Shown piece after piece: positions 7,222 to 13,680 of a stretch of DNA of 24,155 nucleotides (positions within the stretch are counted from its first letter, which is position 1; each line of letters opens with the position of its first letter). Below the pieces are notes generated by a model that saw only the letters and a list, made by a program, of their open reading frames with translations, was not told the DNA's origin and ran no database searches. Position numbers and translations under genes: made by a program. Origin of the DNA: a virus. The stretch is from IMG/VR virus record IMGVR_UViG_3300025128_000328, positions 1-24,155 of that record; one strand, 5' to 3'.

Positions 7222-7260
7222 GGGAATTTTCAACGCCATATTAAAATAGAAAGGGAAATC

Positions 7261-7980
7261 ATGGCTAATATATACACACCAAAAGACGAAGAGGAAATCT
7301 TTGCACCATTTAGTCCTATTATAGGATATAAAAAAATGTCACCTAGCTTTGTAGATAGGCTCAACGACGCTATGGACGAGAATATGGAGGATTGGTCGCC
7401 TAATCTCGTAGGTAAAGTTTCACAAGAGTTAAAATTTACTAAGGAGCTAGATCAGCTTTGGGCAAAAGAAATGGGTACTTTTTTAATGAAGTACCAAAGC
7501 CACGCTGAGTTATATACTTCTTTGGGTAAAAGAAACATACAACCTGACATTTTTAATTATAGCATAGACGTAACAAGTGGTTGGTTTGTTCGTCAGTTTG
7601 AAAATGAATATAACCCTATCCATGTTCACTTAGGCTCTTACTTATCCTGTGTAGGCTATTTAAAATTACCAGACGGGATAGATGAGGAGTGGGAAGAAGA
7701 TTACAAAGATCACCATCCGTGTAATGGACACATACAATTTGTTTATGGACACGCAGCTAATCATACGGGATCTAATTGTTTAATGAAACCACAGGTCGGA
7801 GACTTTTATGTTTTTCCGGCTCATTTGCATCATTGTGTTTATCCGTTTAAAACAAAGGGTGAAAGACGTAGTTTTAGTGTGAATTGCACCATATCGGCTA
7901 CATATAAAGATCCGTCACAAGAAGCTAAAACCTTTTCAGATCAAGAGAAAGAAATGCTTGTTGAAAAAGAAAAAGTTTAA
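7261..7980 (+). CDS. 2OG-Fe(II) oxygenase family protein
   Basis: A 239-residue protein with the C-terminal double-stranded beta-helix motifs of iron/2-oxoglutarate dioxygenases. NPIHVHLGSYLSCVGYLKLP (118-136) carries the first iron ligands (H121 and H123, an HxH form of the usual HxD/E). VGDFYVFPAHLHHCVYPF (179-196) carries the distal ligand, probably H191. R202 or R203 in GERRSFSVN would bind the 2OG carboxylate. This pattern fits the 2OG-FeII_Oxy_5 (TIGR02466) type, common in marine and cyanobacterial viruses. Substrate unknown; related phage genes are suspected of protein, nucleic-acid or metabolite hydroxylation. An AAAGGG ribosome-binding site precedes the ATG. It is placed between lysis and head genes. 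Confidence 0.85.
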   Translation: MANIYTPKDEEEIFAPFSPIIGYKKMSPSFVDRLNDAMDENMEDWSPNLVGKVSQELKFTKELDQLWAKEMGTFLMKYQSHAELYTSLGKRNIQPDIFNYSIDVTSGWFVRQFENEYNPIHVHLGSYLSCVGYLKLPDGIDEEWEEDYKDHHPCNGHIQFVYGHAANHTGSNCLMKPQVGDFYVFPAHLHHCVYPFKTKGERRSFSVNCTISATYKDPSQEAKTFSDQEKEMLVEKEKV

Positions 7981-7982
7981 CG

Positions 7983-8183
7983 ATGTGGATGCCTATACTT
8001 TTGGTATGTTCAAGTGTTTATGCCGAAAGTTGTATAGTGGTTACAAGAAATTGGGAATTTCATAAGCAGTTTGAAATTTGTCTTGGTGTCGCTAAGATGC
8101 AAGCAGAAAAACTTTTTGAACATCCCCAGATTTATCACATCAAACCTTTGTGTCAGGAGATAATTTTAAGTGAACCCACTTGA
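7983..8183 (+). CDS. small exported Cys-containing protein
   Basis: A 66-residue protein. The first 14 residues (MWMPILLVCSSVYA) look like a short signal peptide with an Ala-x-Ala-like cleavage site before ESC. The mature part has three Cys (C17, C33, C57), so a periplasmic, disulphide-bearing product is plausible. The lipobox around C9 is poor. It starts two bases after the oxygenase stop, so the two are co-translated. No family is recognised. A spanin-like or superinfection role is possible given the lysis genes upstream, but nothing in the sequence shows it. Confidence 0.65.
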   Translation: MWMPILLVCSSVYAESCIVVTRNWEFHKQFEICLGVAKMQAEKLFEHPQIYHIKPLCQEIILSEPT

Positions 8184-8232
8184 TTATTTTATATTTTTAT
8201 ACATAATCCCATATATAAATGCAATTTTATAG
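8170..8232 (+). CDS. possible tiny membrane peptide (20 aa, GTG start)
   Basis: GTG at 8170 overlaps the 3' end of the previous gene and opens a 20-codon frame ending in TAG at 8230-8232. An AGGAG lies at 8155-8159, 10 bases upstream. The product begins with Asn-Pro-Leu-Asp-Tyr and is otherwise entirely hydrophobic (FIFLYIIPYINAIL). The ribosome-binding site and position resemble the tiny frame at 5394. It overlaps the candidate promoter at 8180-8207, so it may instead be an AT-rich accident. Confidence 0.3.
   Translation: MNPLDYFIFLYIIPYINAIL
8180..8207 (+). promoter_or_regulatory. candidate promoter of the head operon
   Basis: TTGATT (8180-8185) and CATAAT (8202-8207) are spaced 16 bases apart, with four and five matches to the sigma70 boxes. 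They lie in a very AT-rich 63-base gap before the gene at 8247. Transcription would run through the co-chaperonin, scaffold and capsid genes to the terminator at 11881-11910, giving a coherent head operon. Confidence 0.45.
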
Positions 8233-8246
8233 GATTTTTTTTAGAA

Positions 8247-8444
8247 ATGAGTGATATTTTTGTTGCAGAAGCTGTATTAAGGCTTATAAATGACCATAGA
8301 CGGACTGTTCAGGACGTTTTGCAGTATAACAATGTAAAAAATATGGAACATTACCGCGAACTCATGGGCAATTTGGATGCCCTTAACTATGTTGAACAGG
8401 AACTCAAGAGCCTGCTAAATAAACAGGAGCAAAATGATGAATAA
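8247..8444 (+). CDS. small helical hypothetical protein
   Basis: A 65-residue, wholly helical-looking protein (MSDIFVAEAVLRLINDHRRT, ending in a Glu/Gln-rich tail). It has no Cys, membrane segment or catalytic motif. Similar short helical proteins occur before head-assembly genes in marine phages, from memory, but I cannot name a family. It is the first gene after the candidate promoter and overlaps the co-chaperonin start by 11 bases, so the two are probably translated together. Confidence 0.7.
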   Translation: MSDIFVAEAVLRLINDHRRTVQDVLQYNNVKNMEHYRELMGNLDALNYVEQELKSLLNKQEQNDE

Positions 8445-8883
8445 AAGTGCTACAATAAAAGCATCAGCCACGCCAAAAGCTGTTGCCAACCTTTCAGATG
8501 CTTATCAAGAAGAGAAATATCTTAATCCAGAAGCCTTAGAGGGCTCTTTGTTGGACAGAATGCCTAGTCCTACAGGTTGGAGACTGTTGATTTTGCCTTA
8601 CAGGGGCAAGGGAAAGACAGAAGGTGGTATTCATCTACCAGATCAAGTTAGAGAACAGAACCAAGTGTCTACCCAAGTTGGGTATGTGCTTAAAATGGGT
8701 ACACTTTGCTACCAAGATAAGGAGAAGTTTCCTTTTGGGGCTTGGTGCAAAGAAAATGACTGGGTAATGTTTGCCCGATACGCAGGTTCACGGTTTAACA
8801 TTGACGGTGGTGAGGTCAGAATACTCAATGATGATGAAATTCTGGCTAAAATACAAAATCCAGACGATATTTTGCATTTTTAG
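8434..8883 (+). CDS. GroES-like co-chaperonin (Cpn10 fold)
   Basis: A 149-residue protein with a GroES-like domain at about 44-141 after a 40-residue extra N-terminus. GWRLLILPY (48-56) matches the first Cpn10 strand. KTEGGIHLPD (61-70) matches the GroEL-binding mobile loop, with IHL in place of the usual IVL/IIL tripeptide. GYVLKMG (83-89) and WVMFARYAGSRFNIDG (110-125), then EVRILNDDEILAKI (127-140), match the closing strands. Phage co-chaperonins such as T4 gp31 replace or supplement host GroES so that GroEL can fold the capsid protein. Location just before scaffold and capsid genes fits that role. Two adjacent ATG codons (8434, 8437) are possible starts. Confidence 0.85.
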   Translation: MMNKSATIKASATPKAVANLSDAYQEEKYLNPEALEGSLLDRMPSPTGWRLLILPYRGKGKTEGGIHLPDQVREQNQVSTQVGYVLKMGTLCYQDKEKFPFGAWCKENDWVMFARYAGSRFNIDGGEVRILNDDEILAKIQNPDDILHF

Positions 8884-8892
8884 GAGGTATAA

Positions 8893-9762
8893 ATGGCAGA
8901 AGATAAACAAATAGAGCTTGAATTAGATGAGTCAAAGGATGTTGAAGTCGAAGTCAAGTCTGATGAGAAAAAAGAAGCTACCACCGAGGTAGTAAATGAA
9001 TCAACTGATGAAGATCAGTTCCAAAAAGCAGAATCAGCTACACAAAAACGAATAAATTCTCTTACAAAGAAGATGAGAGAGGCTGAGAGAAGAGAACAAG
9101 AAGCATTAAACTATGCAAAAAATGTTCAAAGTGAATCAAACAACCTTAAAGCAAGATTAAACAATTTAGACACGAGTTATATTAACGAATACGATAATCG
9201 TGTTAAAAGTCAGATGTCTCAAGCTGAAAAAGACCTTGCTAAAGCAATGGAAATAGGTGATTCGCAAGCAGCGGTTATTGCAAATAAGCAAATTGCAGAG
9301 CTTGCAGTTCAAAATAGTCAATTAAATCAGGCAAAAGCGCAACAAGAGCGTCAAAAGGCGGTCAGTCAGCAACAAAATTATGTTCAACAGCCTGCCCCAC
9401 AACCACAACAGGTCCGAAGACCTGATCCAAAGGCGGAACAGTGGGCAAGCAAAAATGACTGGTTTGGTCAGGATGAAGCTATGACTTTTGCTGCTTTTGG
9501 CATACATAAACGTCTTGTTGAAGAAGAAGGGTTTGACCCGCAGACCGATGAGTACTATACTGAATTAGATCGACGTATTGAAGACAAATTTAATATGCCG
9601 AACAAAGACAATGGCAAAAGACCCGTCCAGACTGTTGCTAGTGTTTCAAGAAATTCTGGGCGCAATAGTGGGAAAAAGGTTAGACTCACCCCTAGCCAAG
9701 TTGCAATAGCAAAGAAATTGGGTGTGCCGCTAGAAGAATATGCGAAATACGTGAAGGAGTAA
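8893..9762 (+). CDS. prohead scaffold-type protein
   Basis: A 289-residue internal scaffold candidate that would template capsid assembly and then leave the head. Residues 1-50 are very acidic (Glu/Asp with Lys). About 45-155 is charged and helical, likely coiled coil. Residues 160-180 are Gln/Pro-rich. A short folded-looking part follows (WASKNDWFGQDEAMTFAAFG, about 189-208). The C-terminal KVRLTPSQVAIAKKLGVPLE (262-281) is a basic helix pair of the kind scaffolds use to grip the capsid protein. AGGAGG precedes the start. Position immediately after the co-chaperonin and before the capsid gene supports the call. Confidence 0.82.
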   Translation: MAEDKQIELELDESKDVEVEVKSDEKKEATTEVVNESTDEDQFQKAESATQKRINSLTKKMREAERREQEALNYAKNVQSESNNLKARLNNLDTSYINEYDNRVKSQMSQAEKDLAKAMEIGDSQAAVIANKQIAELAVQNSQLNQAKAQQERQKAVSQQQNYVQQPAPQPQQVRRPDPKAEQWASKNDWFGQDEAMTFAAFGIHKRLVEEEGFDPQTDEYYTELDRRIEDKFNMPNKDNGKRPVQTVASVSRNSGRNSGKKVRLTPSQVAIAKKLGVPLEEYAKYVKE

Positions 9763-9766
9763 AATT

Positions 9767-10255
9767 ATGAGCATTGAAAATATAGATCAACCAATTAAGA
9801 GAACTTCTCGCGCAAATGAAACTAGGGAGAAAAAGGCTAAACGCAAGCCTTGGGCTCCACCCTCCATGTTAGACGCTCCACCTGCACCCGACGGGTTTCA
9901 ACACCGTTGGATAAGGGCAGAAACTCGCGGATTTGATGATACTAAGAATATTAGTGCTAAAATGCGTGAGGGTTGGGAATTAGTTCGCAAGGACGAATTT
10001 CCTGATTTTGAAGCCCCAGTTATTGACACAGGTAAATATGAAGGAGTATTTGGTGTTGGGGGATTGATGCTTGCTCGCATTCCTGTAGAGACAGCCAAAG
10101 AAAGAAGTGATTACTTTTCTTCAAAGAGTCACGACCAGATGGAAGCTGTGGATTACGATATGATGCGAGAGAATGCACATTCAACCATGACGATTTCTAA
10201 ACCAGATCGTCAATCTCGTGTAACCTTCGGTGGTCCTCCAAAAAATAAAGGCTAG
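9767..10255 (+). CDS. conserved head-operon protein, unknown
   Basis: A 162-residue protein beginning with a basic, Pro-rich stretch (1-42), then DGFQHRWIRAETRGFDDTKN (42-61) and REGWELVRKDEFPDF (67-81). It closes with SRVTFGGPPKNKG. I recognise this pattern from marine phage genomes, where it sits between scaffold and capsid genes, but no function is established that I know of. Conserved Trp/Arg segments and a Gly-rich middle (GVFGVGGLMLARIP) suggest a small folded virion or assembly protein. It begins four bases after the scaffold stop. Confidence 0.75.
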   Translation: MSIENIDQPIKRTSRANETREKKAKRKPWAPPSMLDAPPAPDGFQHRWIRAETRGFDDTKNISAKMREGWELVRKDEFPDFEAPVIDTGKYEGVFGVGGLMLARIPVETAKERSDYFSSKSHDQMEAVDYDMMRENAHSTMTISKPDRQSRVTFGGPPKNKG

Positions 10256-10283
10256 GACTACCCCAATATAGGAAGATAAATTA

Positions 10284-10934
10284 ATGGCAAATCAAGAAAC
10301 AGCCTTCGGTCTTCGTCCTATTGGGCTTGTTGGTAATGCAGCCAATACTACTGGGGTAACTCAGTATGAGATTGCATCCGACAATACTAACGCTTTGTTC
10401 AATGGTGCTATTGTAGTGCCTACCGCAGCAGGGGTAATTGATCAAGCAGGTGCTACCAGTGGTGGTACAACTCAAGCGTTAGGTGTTCTCATGGGCGTAG
10501 AATACGTAGATAGTTCAACCAAAAAGGTAATTTTTAATAATTACTGGCCGGGTTCAAACAATGTGAGTGTGGATACAAACTTTCCTGTAAAAGCACTTGT
10601 AGCTGACAATCCGAATCAACTTTTTAAAGTTGCTTCAGATGCAACCCTTACAGACCGTGCAACTGCGTTAACAGCCGTTTTTGCTAACGCTTCATTAGGC
10701 ACCTCTGCTCGTACAGGTTCAACCAGTACAGGTAGAGCTAATGGCGCACTAAGTGTAAGTTCTATTGCAGTAACAGCCACATTACCGTTGAGGATTGTAG
10801 GAATAATGGACGACGAAGCTAACAGTGATTTCACTGCAGCAGGTATACCGCTTATTGTTCGACTCAATGCTCACTTCAATGCACCAACAAGTAGGTTTGA
10901 TTCGCAGACAACTGCGACATCAACCGGATTATAA
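10284..10934 (+). CDS. probable virion structural protein (head decoration candidate)
   Basis: A 216-residue, Ala/Thr/Val-rich, beta-type protein starting MANQETAFGLRPIGLVGN. It lacks Cys and membrane segments and is low in charge, typical of virion surface proteins. The gene lies directly before the major capsid gene, a common place for decoration or stabilisation proteins. From memory, the AFGLRPIG start recurs in marine phage structural proteins. The precise role (decoration, head fibre or minor capsid) is not shown by the sequence. Confidence 0.7.
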   Translation: MANQETAFGLRPIGLVGNAANTTGVTQYEIASDNTNALFNGAIVVPTAAGVIDQAGATSGGTTQALGVLMGVEYVDSSTKKVIFNNYWPGSNNVSVDTNFPVKALVADNPNQLFKVASDATLTDRATALTAVFANASLGTSARTGSTSTGRANGALSVSSIAVTATLPLRIVGIMDDEANSDFTAAGIPLIVRLNAHFNAPTSRFDSQTTATSTGL

Positions 10935-10948
10935 GGAGGGATTAGACT

Positions 10949-11857
10949 ATGGCTATATCTCGCGCACAATTAGCGAAAGAGCTTGAACCCGGCCTTAACG
11001 CCTTGTTTGGGCTTGAGTATGATCGTTATGAAAACGAACACGCTGAAATCTTTGAAGAGGAAACCTCAGACAGAGCTTTTGAAGAAGAAGTAATGTTAGG
11101 TGGTTTCTCAACTGCACCTGTTAAATCAGAGGGTGGATCAATTAGTTTTGACGATGCACAAGAAACCTACACAGCTAGGTATACGCATGAAACTATTGCT
11201 TTAGCATTTTCTATAACTGAAGAGGCTATCGAAGATAATCTTTACGATAGACTAGCTTCACGTTACACAAAGGCTCTAGCACGTTCTATGGCTCAGACAA
11301 AGCAGATCAAAGCAGCAGCAATACTTAATAATGCTTTTACTGCAGGTTCAAGTGCAATAGGGGACGGAGTATCTCTTTGTTCTGCTTCTCACCCATCTTT
11401 ATCAGGAACTCAAACCAATATCTTATCTGTAGCAGCGGATCTCAATGAGACTTCTCTTGAGCAGATGTTGATAGATATTGCAGGATTTACTGATGAGAGA
11501 GGGCTTAAAATTGCAGTTAGAGGAACTAAGTTAATTATTCCTAAAGAATTGCAGTTTATTGCAGAGAGAGTAATGAACTCAAACCTCCGTTCAGGAACAG
11601 CGGATAACGACATTAACGCCAACAGAAGCATGGGTATGCTTCCTGAGGGTGCAGTCGTTAACCATTTCTTAACGGATACGGATGCCTTTTTTATCAAAAC
11701 TGACGCTCCAAACGGCTTTAAGATGTTCAATAGAGCAGCTATAAAGACAGCTATGGAAGGTGATTTTGATACAGGAAACATGAGATTTAAAGCTCGTGAA
11801 AGATATTCTTTCGGTGTTTCCGACTGGCGTTGTGTTTTCGGTACACCGGGGGCTTAA
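10949..11857 (+). CDS. major capsid protein (HK97-fold type)
   Basis: A 302-residue protein that would form the icosahedral shell. The N-terminal 40 residues are helical and charged (AISRAQLAKELEPGLNALFG). Then comes EEEVMLGGFSTAPVKSEGGS (about 45-64), an E-loop-like region, a helix rich in Ala/Lys (ALARSMAQTKQIKAAAILNN), the capsid signature SLCSASHPSLSGTQ and the C-terminal RYSFGVSDWRCVFGTPGA. That set matches major capsid proteins of marine and other tailed phages. The start has a strong AAGGAGGG site. It ends the head operon, followed 23 bases later by a strong terminator, as expected for the most abundant virion protein. No separate protease gene was found nearby. Confidence 0.92.
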   Translation: MAISRAQLAKELEPGLNALFGLEYDRYENEHAEIFEEETSDRAFEEEVMLGGFSTAPVKSEGGSISFDDAQETYTARYTHETIALAFSITEEAIEDNLYDRLASRYTKALARSMAQTKQIKAAAILNNAFTAGSSAIGDGVSLCSASHPSLSGTQTNILSVAADLNETSLEQMLIDIAGFTDERGLKIAVRGTKLIIPKELQFIAERVMNSNLRSGTADNDINANRSMGMLPEGAVVNHFLTDTDAFFIKTDAPNGFKMFNRAAIKTAMEGDFDTGNMRFKARERYSFGVSDWRCVFGTPGA

Positions 11858-11880
11858 CTCTAAATTAAATAAAATAATGA

Positions 11881-11910
11881 AAGGCGACACTTGTCGCCTT
11901 TTGTTTTTTC
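11881..11910 (+). terminator. strong Rho-independent terminator after the capsid gene
   Basis: AAGGCGAC (11881-11888) pairs with GTCGCCTT (11893-11900) across a loop of four bases, and the right arm runs into TTTTGTTTTTT (about 11899-11909). The GC-rich stem plus T-run is the classical form. It would end or thin transcripts from the head operon. Confidence 0.92.
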
Positions 11911-11919
11911 TTGTATAGT
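11891..11919 (+). promoter_or_regulatory. candidate promoter overlapping the terminator
   Basis: TTGTCG (11891-11896) lies in the right arm of the terminator, 17 bases before TATAGT (11914-11919). Four and five of six bases match the sigma70 boxes. Transcription would start near 11925, upstream of a hairpin operator candidate and the gene at 11983. Overlap of terminator and promoter is compact but occurs in phages. Confidence 0.4.
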
Positions 11920-11937
11920 AATCATATTAACTTCTGA

Positions 11938-11956
11938 CAATCGCATGGTGCGATTG
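11938..11956. promoter_or_regulatory. hairpin / operator-like inverted repeat
   Basis: CAATCGCATGGTGCGATTG is a perfect 8-bp inverted repeat around a 3-base centre, in the leader of the gene at 11983. It is not followed by a T-run, so it is not a terminator. It could be an operator, an mRNA 5' stabilising hairpin or a translational control element. Confidence 0.6.
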
Positions 11957-11982
11957 ACATAGCCAAGACAGGAGATGATATT

Positions 11983-12699
11983 ATGGCTGTACATTTTACC
12001 GGACCAATACTTTTCGCAGGAAAAGACGGTCAAAGAAAGTGGTTTGAAAACCTCCCAATAGACAAAAACCCTGATTATCTAGTTTACATGGATGATTTTA
12101 CAGGGGTCGCTTTAGACAATACAAACGACTGGACAGTTGTGAAAGATTCCAGTGCCTCTGCAGCCATTGCTGCTGATGTTGTAAACGGAGCGGTTACATT
12201 AAGCTCCCAAGCAACAACAGACAATGATGGTGCTTCTATCCAAGGTAATGAAATCTTCGCAGTATCTTCAGGAAGAGATATTTGGTTTGAAACCAAACTT
12301 ACCCCAACAGATGCTGAGGGGGATGCAATGGATATTTGTATAGGTTTAACTGTAAACTTTGCAACTAATCCAGAAGCTATGCTTACCGCAGCAGACCGTG
12401 TTGTTTTTCAAGTAGATGATGGTGATAGCAATATTGATTGTGTGACTGAAAAAGACGGCACTGCAACAACGACAGATTCTGGGGTTGATATTGCAAGTGG
12501 CACTGCAGTAACACTTGGTTTTCATATCAAAGGGACAGGAAGTGTAGAATTTTTTGTAAATAGAAACTTAGTAGCTACACATACTGCTAACATTCCAGAC
12601 GATGAAAACTTAGCTCTTGGAGCAATGGAACTTTCAGGTTCTGCAACAGGAACTAAATCAATGAACATTGATTATATGTTTGCTGCACAGAACAGATAA
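11983..12699 (+). CDS. beta-sandwich virion protein candidate
   Basis: A 238-residue protein with the start MAVHFTGPILFAGKDGQRKW. From residue 34 on it alternates beta strands, with segments such as FTGVALDNTNDWTVV, GRDIWFETKLTP and GSVEFFVNRNLVATHTANIP. The layout (start of a feature, comparison of strands, EFFVNRNLVATHTANIP near the end) resembles jelly-roll, concanavalin-like domains used as phage surface or glycan-binding modules. That is inference from pattern. It has its own leader with probable promoter and hairpin and a GGAG site, so it may be strongly expressed, as virion proteins are. Confidence 0.7.
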   Translation: MAVHFTGPILFAGKDGQRKWFENLPIDKNPDYLVYMDDFTGVALDNTNDWTVVKDSSASAAIAADVVNGAVTLSSQATTDNDGASIQGNEIFAVSSGRDIWFETKLTPTDAEGDAMDICIGLTVNFATNPEAMLTAADRVVFQVDDGDSNIDCVTEKDGTATTTDSGVDIASGTAVTLGFHIKGTGSVEFFVNRNLVATHTANIPDDENLALGAMELSGSATGTKSMNIDYMFAAQNR

Positions 12700-12710
12700 T
12701 GGAGGATTAG

Positions 12711-12884
12711 ATGGCTGAAAGAAAAAGAGCCAGAACTAAAGCGGGAAAATTTATTCCTGATGATCCAAACACACCTGAAAACGAAGCTTGGGTCACTACT
12801 AAATCTAACTCCAAAAAAGCACTCCCTCCAAAGGGGAGTGCTGAATATAAAGCCATGCTTTTGCGTGGTGAGATAAAGGAGTAA
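12711..12884 (+). CDS. small basic protein (57 aa)
   Basis: ATG 12711 to TAA 12882-12884 encodes 57 residues: a basic start (MAERKRARTKAGKF), an acidic Pro-rich middle (IPDDPNTPENEAWV) and a tail ending KAMLLRGEIKE. GGAGG lies seven bases upstream, and the next gene follows three bases after the stop. The MAERKRAR.K.G and DDP.TP..NEAW pattern recurs, from memory, in marine phage genomes beside structural genes. Function unknown. It may be a small head-tail joining or assembly factor. The gene contains a hairpin with the form of a minus-strand terminator. Confidence 0.75.
   Translation: MAERKRARTKAGKFIPDDPNTPENEAWVTTKSNSKKALPPKGSAEYKAMLLRGEIKE
12813..12841 (-). terminator. minus-strand intrinsic terminator inside a + strand gene
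   Basis: GCACTCCC (12819-12826) pairs with GGGAGTGC (12834-12841) around a 7-base loop, an 8-bp perfect stem. Six A residues (12813-12818) lie on its left, so on the minus strand the hairpin is followed by TTTTTT. This is the textbook form of an intrinsic terminator for leftward transcripts. No leftward gene is evident. Confidence 0.55.
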
Positions 12885-12887
12885 TCA

Positions 12888-13292
12888 ATGGCAGATGCAG
12901 TTACCTCACAGACAATAATTGATGGACCTAAAACAGTTGTAATGAAGTTTACCAATGTATCCGATGGATCTGGTGAATCTGCAGTTACAAAGGTTGATGT
13001 TAGTGCTTTAAACGCAAGTGCAGATGGAGATGCTTGTACTGGCGTCGTCATTGAAAAAATGTGGTGGCAATGTATTGGTATGAAAGTACAAATACTTTTT
13101 GACGCTGATACAGATGTTTTTTGCATAGAATTAGGTGAAAATCAAAGTGGTCATCACGATTATTCAAGCTTTGGTGGATTAACAAATAACGCAGGAACGG
13201 GAGTTACTGGAGACGTATTGTTTACTACTGTTGGTCACAGCAGTGCAGATACTTATACTGTAATCCTTTACTTGCGTAAAAAATATGGCTAG
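12888..13292 (+). CDS. conserved virion-type protein, unknown
   Basis: A 134-residue, beta-rich protein beginning MADAVTSQTIIDGPKTVVMK. Core segments include VMKFTNVSDGSGESAVTKVD, MKVQILFDADTDVF and FGGLTNNAGTGVTGDVLFTT. From memory, this exact order of motifs is widespread in marine phages (SQT..DG...AVMKFTN.SDG.GES), next to capsid and tail genes, usually annotated hypothetical. It is low in basic charge and has three Cys. A structural or joining role is inferred. It is followed by a hairpin that probably ends this transcript. Confidence 0.75.
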   Translation: MADAVTSQTIIDGPKTVVMKFTNVSDGSGESAVTKVDVSALNASADGDACTGVVIEKMWWQCIGMKVQILFDADTDVFCIELGENQSGHHDYSSFGGLTNNAGTGVTGDVLFTTVGHSSADTYTVILYLRKKYG

Positions 13293-13313
13293 AATTATTG
13301 AGTTTTTCTCCAA

Positions 13314-13342
13314 TTCCCACCCTTATCAAAAAAGGGTGGGAA
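13314..13342 (+). terminator. hairpin terminator candidate
   Basis: TTCCCACCCTT (13314-13324) pairs with AAGGGTGGGAA (13332-13342), a perfect 11-bp stem with a 7-base loop, 21 bases after the stop at 13292. The sequence after it is T-rich (GTATTTCTGTATTG) but lacks an unbroken T-run, so termination may be partial. Confidence 0.6.
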
Positions 13343-13354
13343 GTATTTCTGTAT

Positions 13355-13363
13355 TGTTATACT
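13355..13363 (+). promoter_or_regulatory. candidate extended -10 promoter
   Basis: TGTTATACT holds an extended -10 element (TG, one base, TATACT; five of six matches) between the hairpin and the gene at 13393. There is no good -35 box 16-18 bases upstream, as is allowed for extended -10 promoters. It could start the transcript of the basic-protein island. Confidence 0.35.
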
Positions 13364-13392
13364 TATTTTTGTTTTATTTTTTGGAGGATTAA

Positions 13393-13680
13393 ATGGCTTC
13401 AAAAACAAAAGATAAGATGCCAAAAAGAAACAAACGTAATTTCCGCCCCACAAAAAAAGGAGCAGGAATGACGGAGGCAGGCGTTAAAGCCTACCGCAGA
13501 AAAAATCCCGGTTCAAAACTTAGAACGGCTGTTACAAAGAAAAAAGGTTTAACTAAGTCTGAAAAAGCAAGAAGAAAGTCCTTTTGCGCTAGATCAGCAG
13601 GTCAAATGAAAAAGTTTCCAAAGGCAGCAAAAAATCCTAACAGTAGATTAAGACAAGCTAGAAAGAGGTGGAGATGTTAA
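13393..13680 (+). CDS. Lys/Arg-rich SFCAR-motif phage protein
   Basis: A 95-residue, very basic protein. Residues 18-45 (RPTKKGAGMTEAGVKAYRRK, then NPGSKLRTAV) and 59-95 (ARRKSFCARSAGQMKKFPKA ... RQARKRWRC) match a known small phage family with the signature KSFCAR and a terminal Trp-x-Cys, found in cyanophage and marine phage genomes and not functionally characterised as far as I know. Two Cys (C66, C95) could bind metal or form a disulphide. Charge suggests DNA or RNA contact. A GGAGG site precedes the ATG. The next gene's start overlaps its last codons. Confidence 0.8.
   Translation: MASKTKDKMPKRNKRNFRPTKKGAGMTEAGVKAYRRKNPGSKLRTAVTKKKGLTKSEKARRKSFCARSAGQMKKFPKAAKNPNSRLRQARKRWRC

Noticed and set aside
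8205-8225. TATATAAATG as a T4-type late promoter (TATAAATA)
   Set aside because: One mismatch in an AT-rich gap, no other copies upstream of late genes, and no T4-like late transcription genes seen.
11954-11982. TTGACA (11954-11959) plus GATATT (11977-11982) as a promoter
   Set aside because: Spacing is ideal, but the transcript would start after the ATG at 11983 and lose the GGAG ribosome-binding site. The TTGACA also overlaps the inverted repeat.
12707-13126. 139-aa minus-strand open frame
   Set aside because: Shadow of two plausible rightward genes that have strong ribosome-binding sites; the composition is what an antisense reading of those genes gives.
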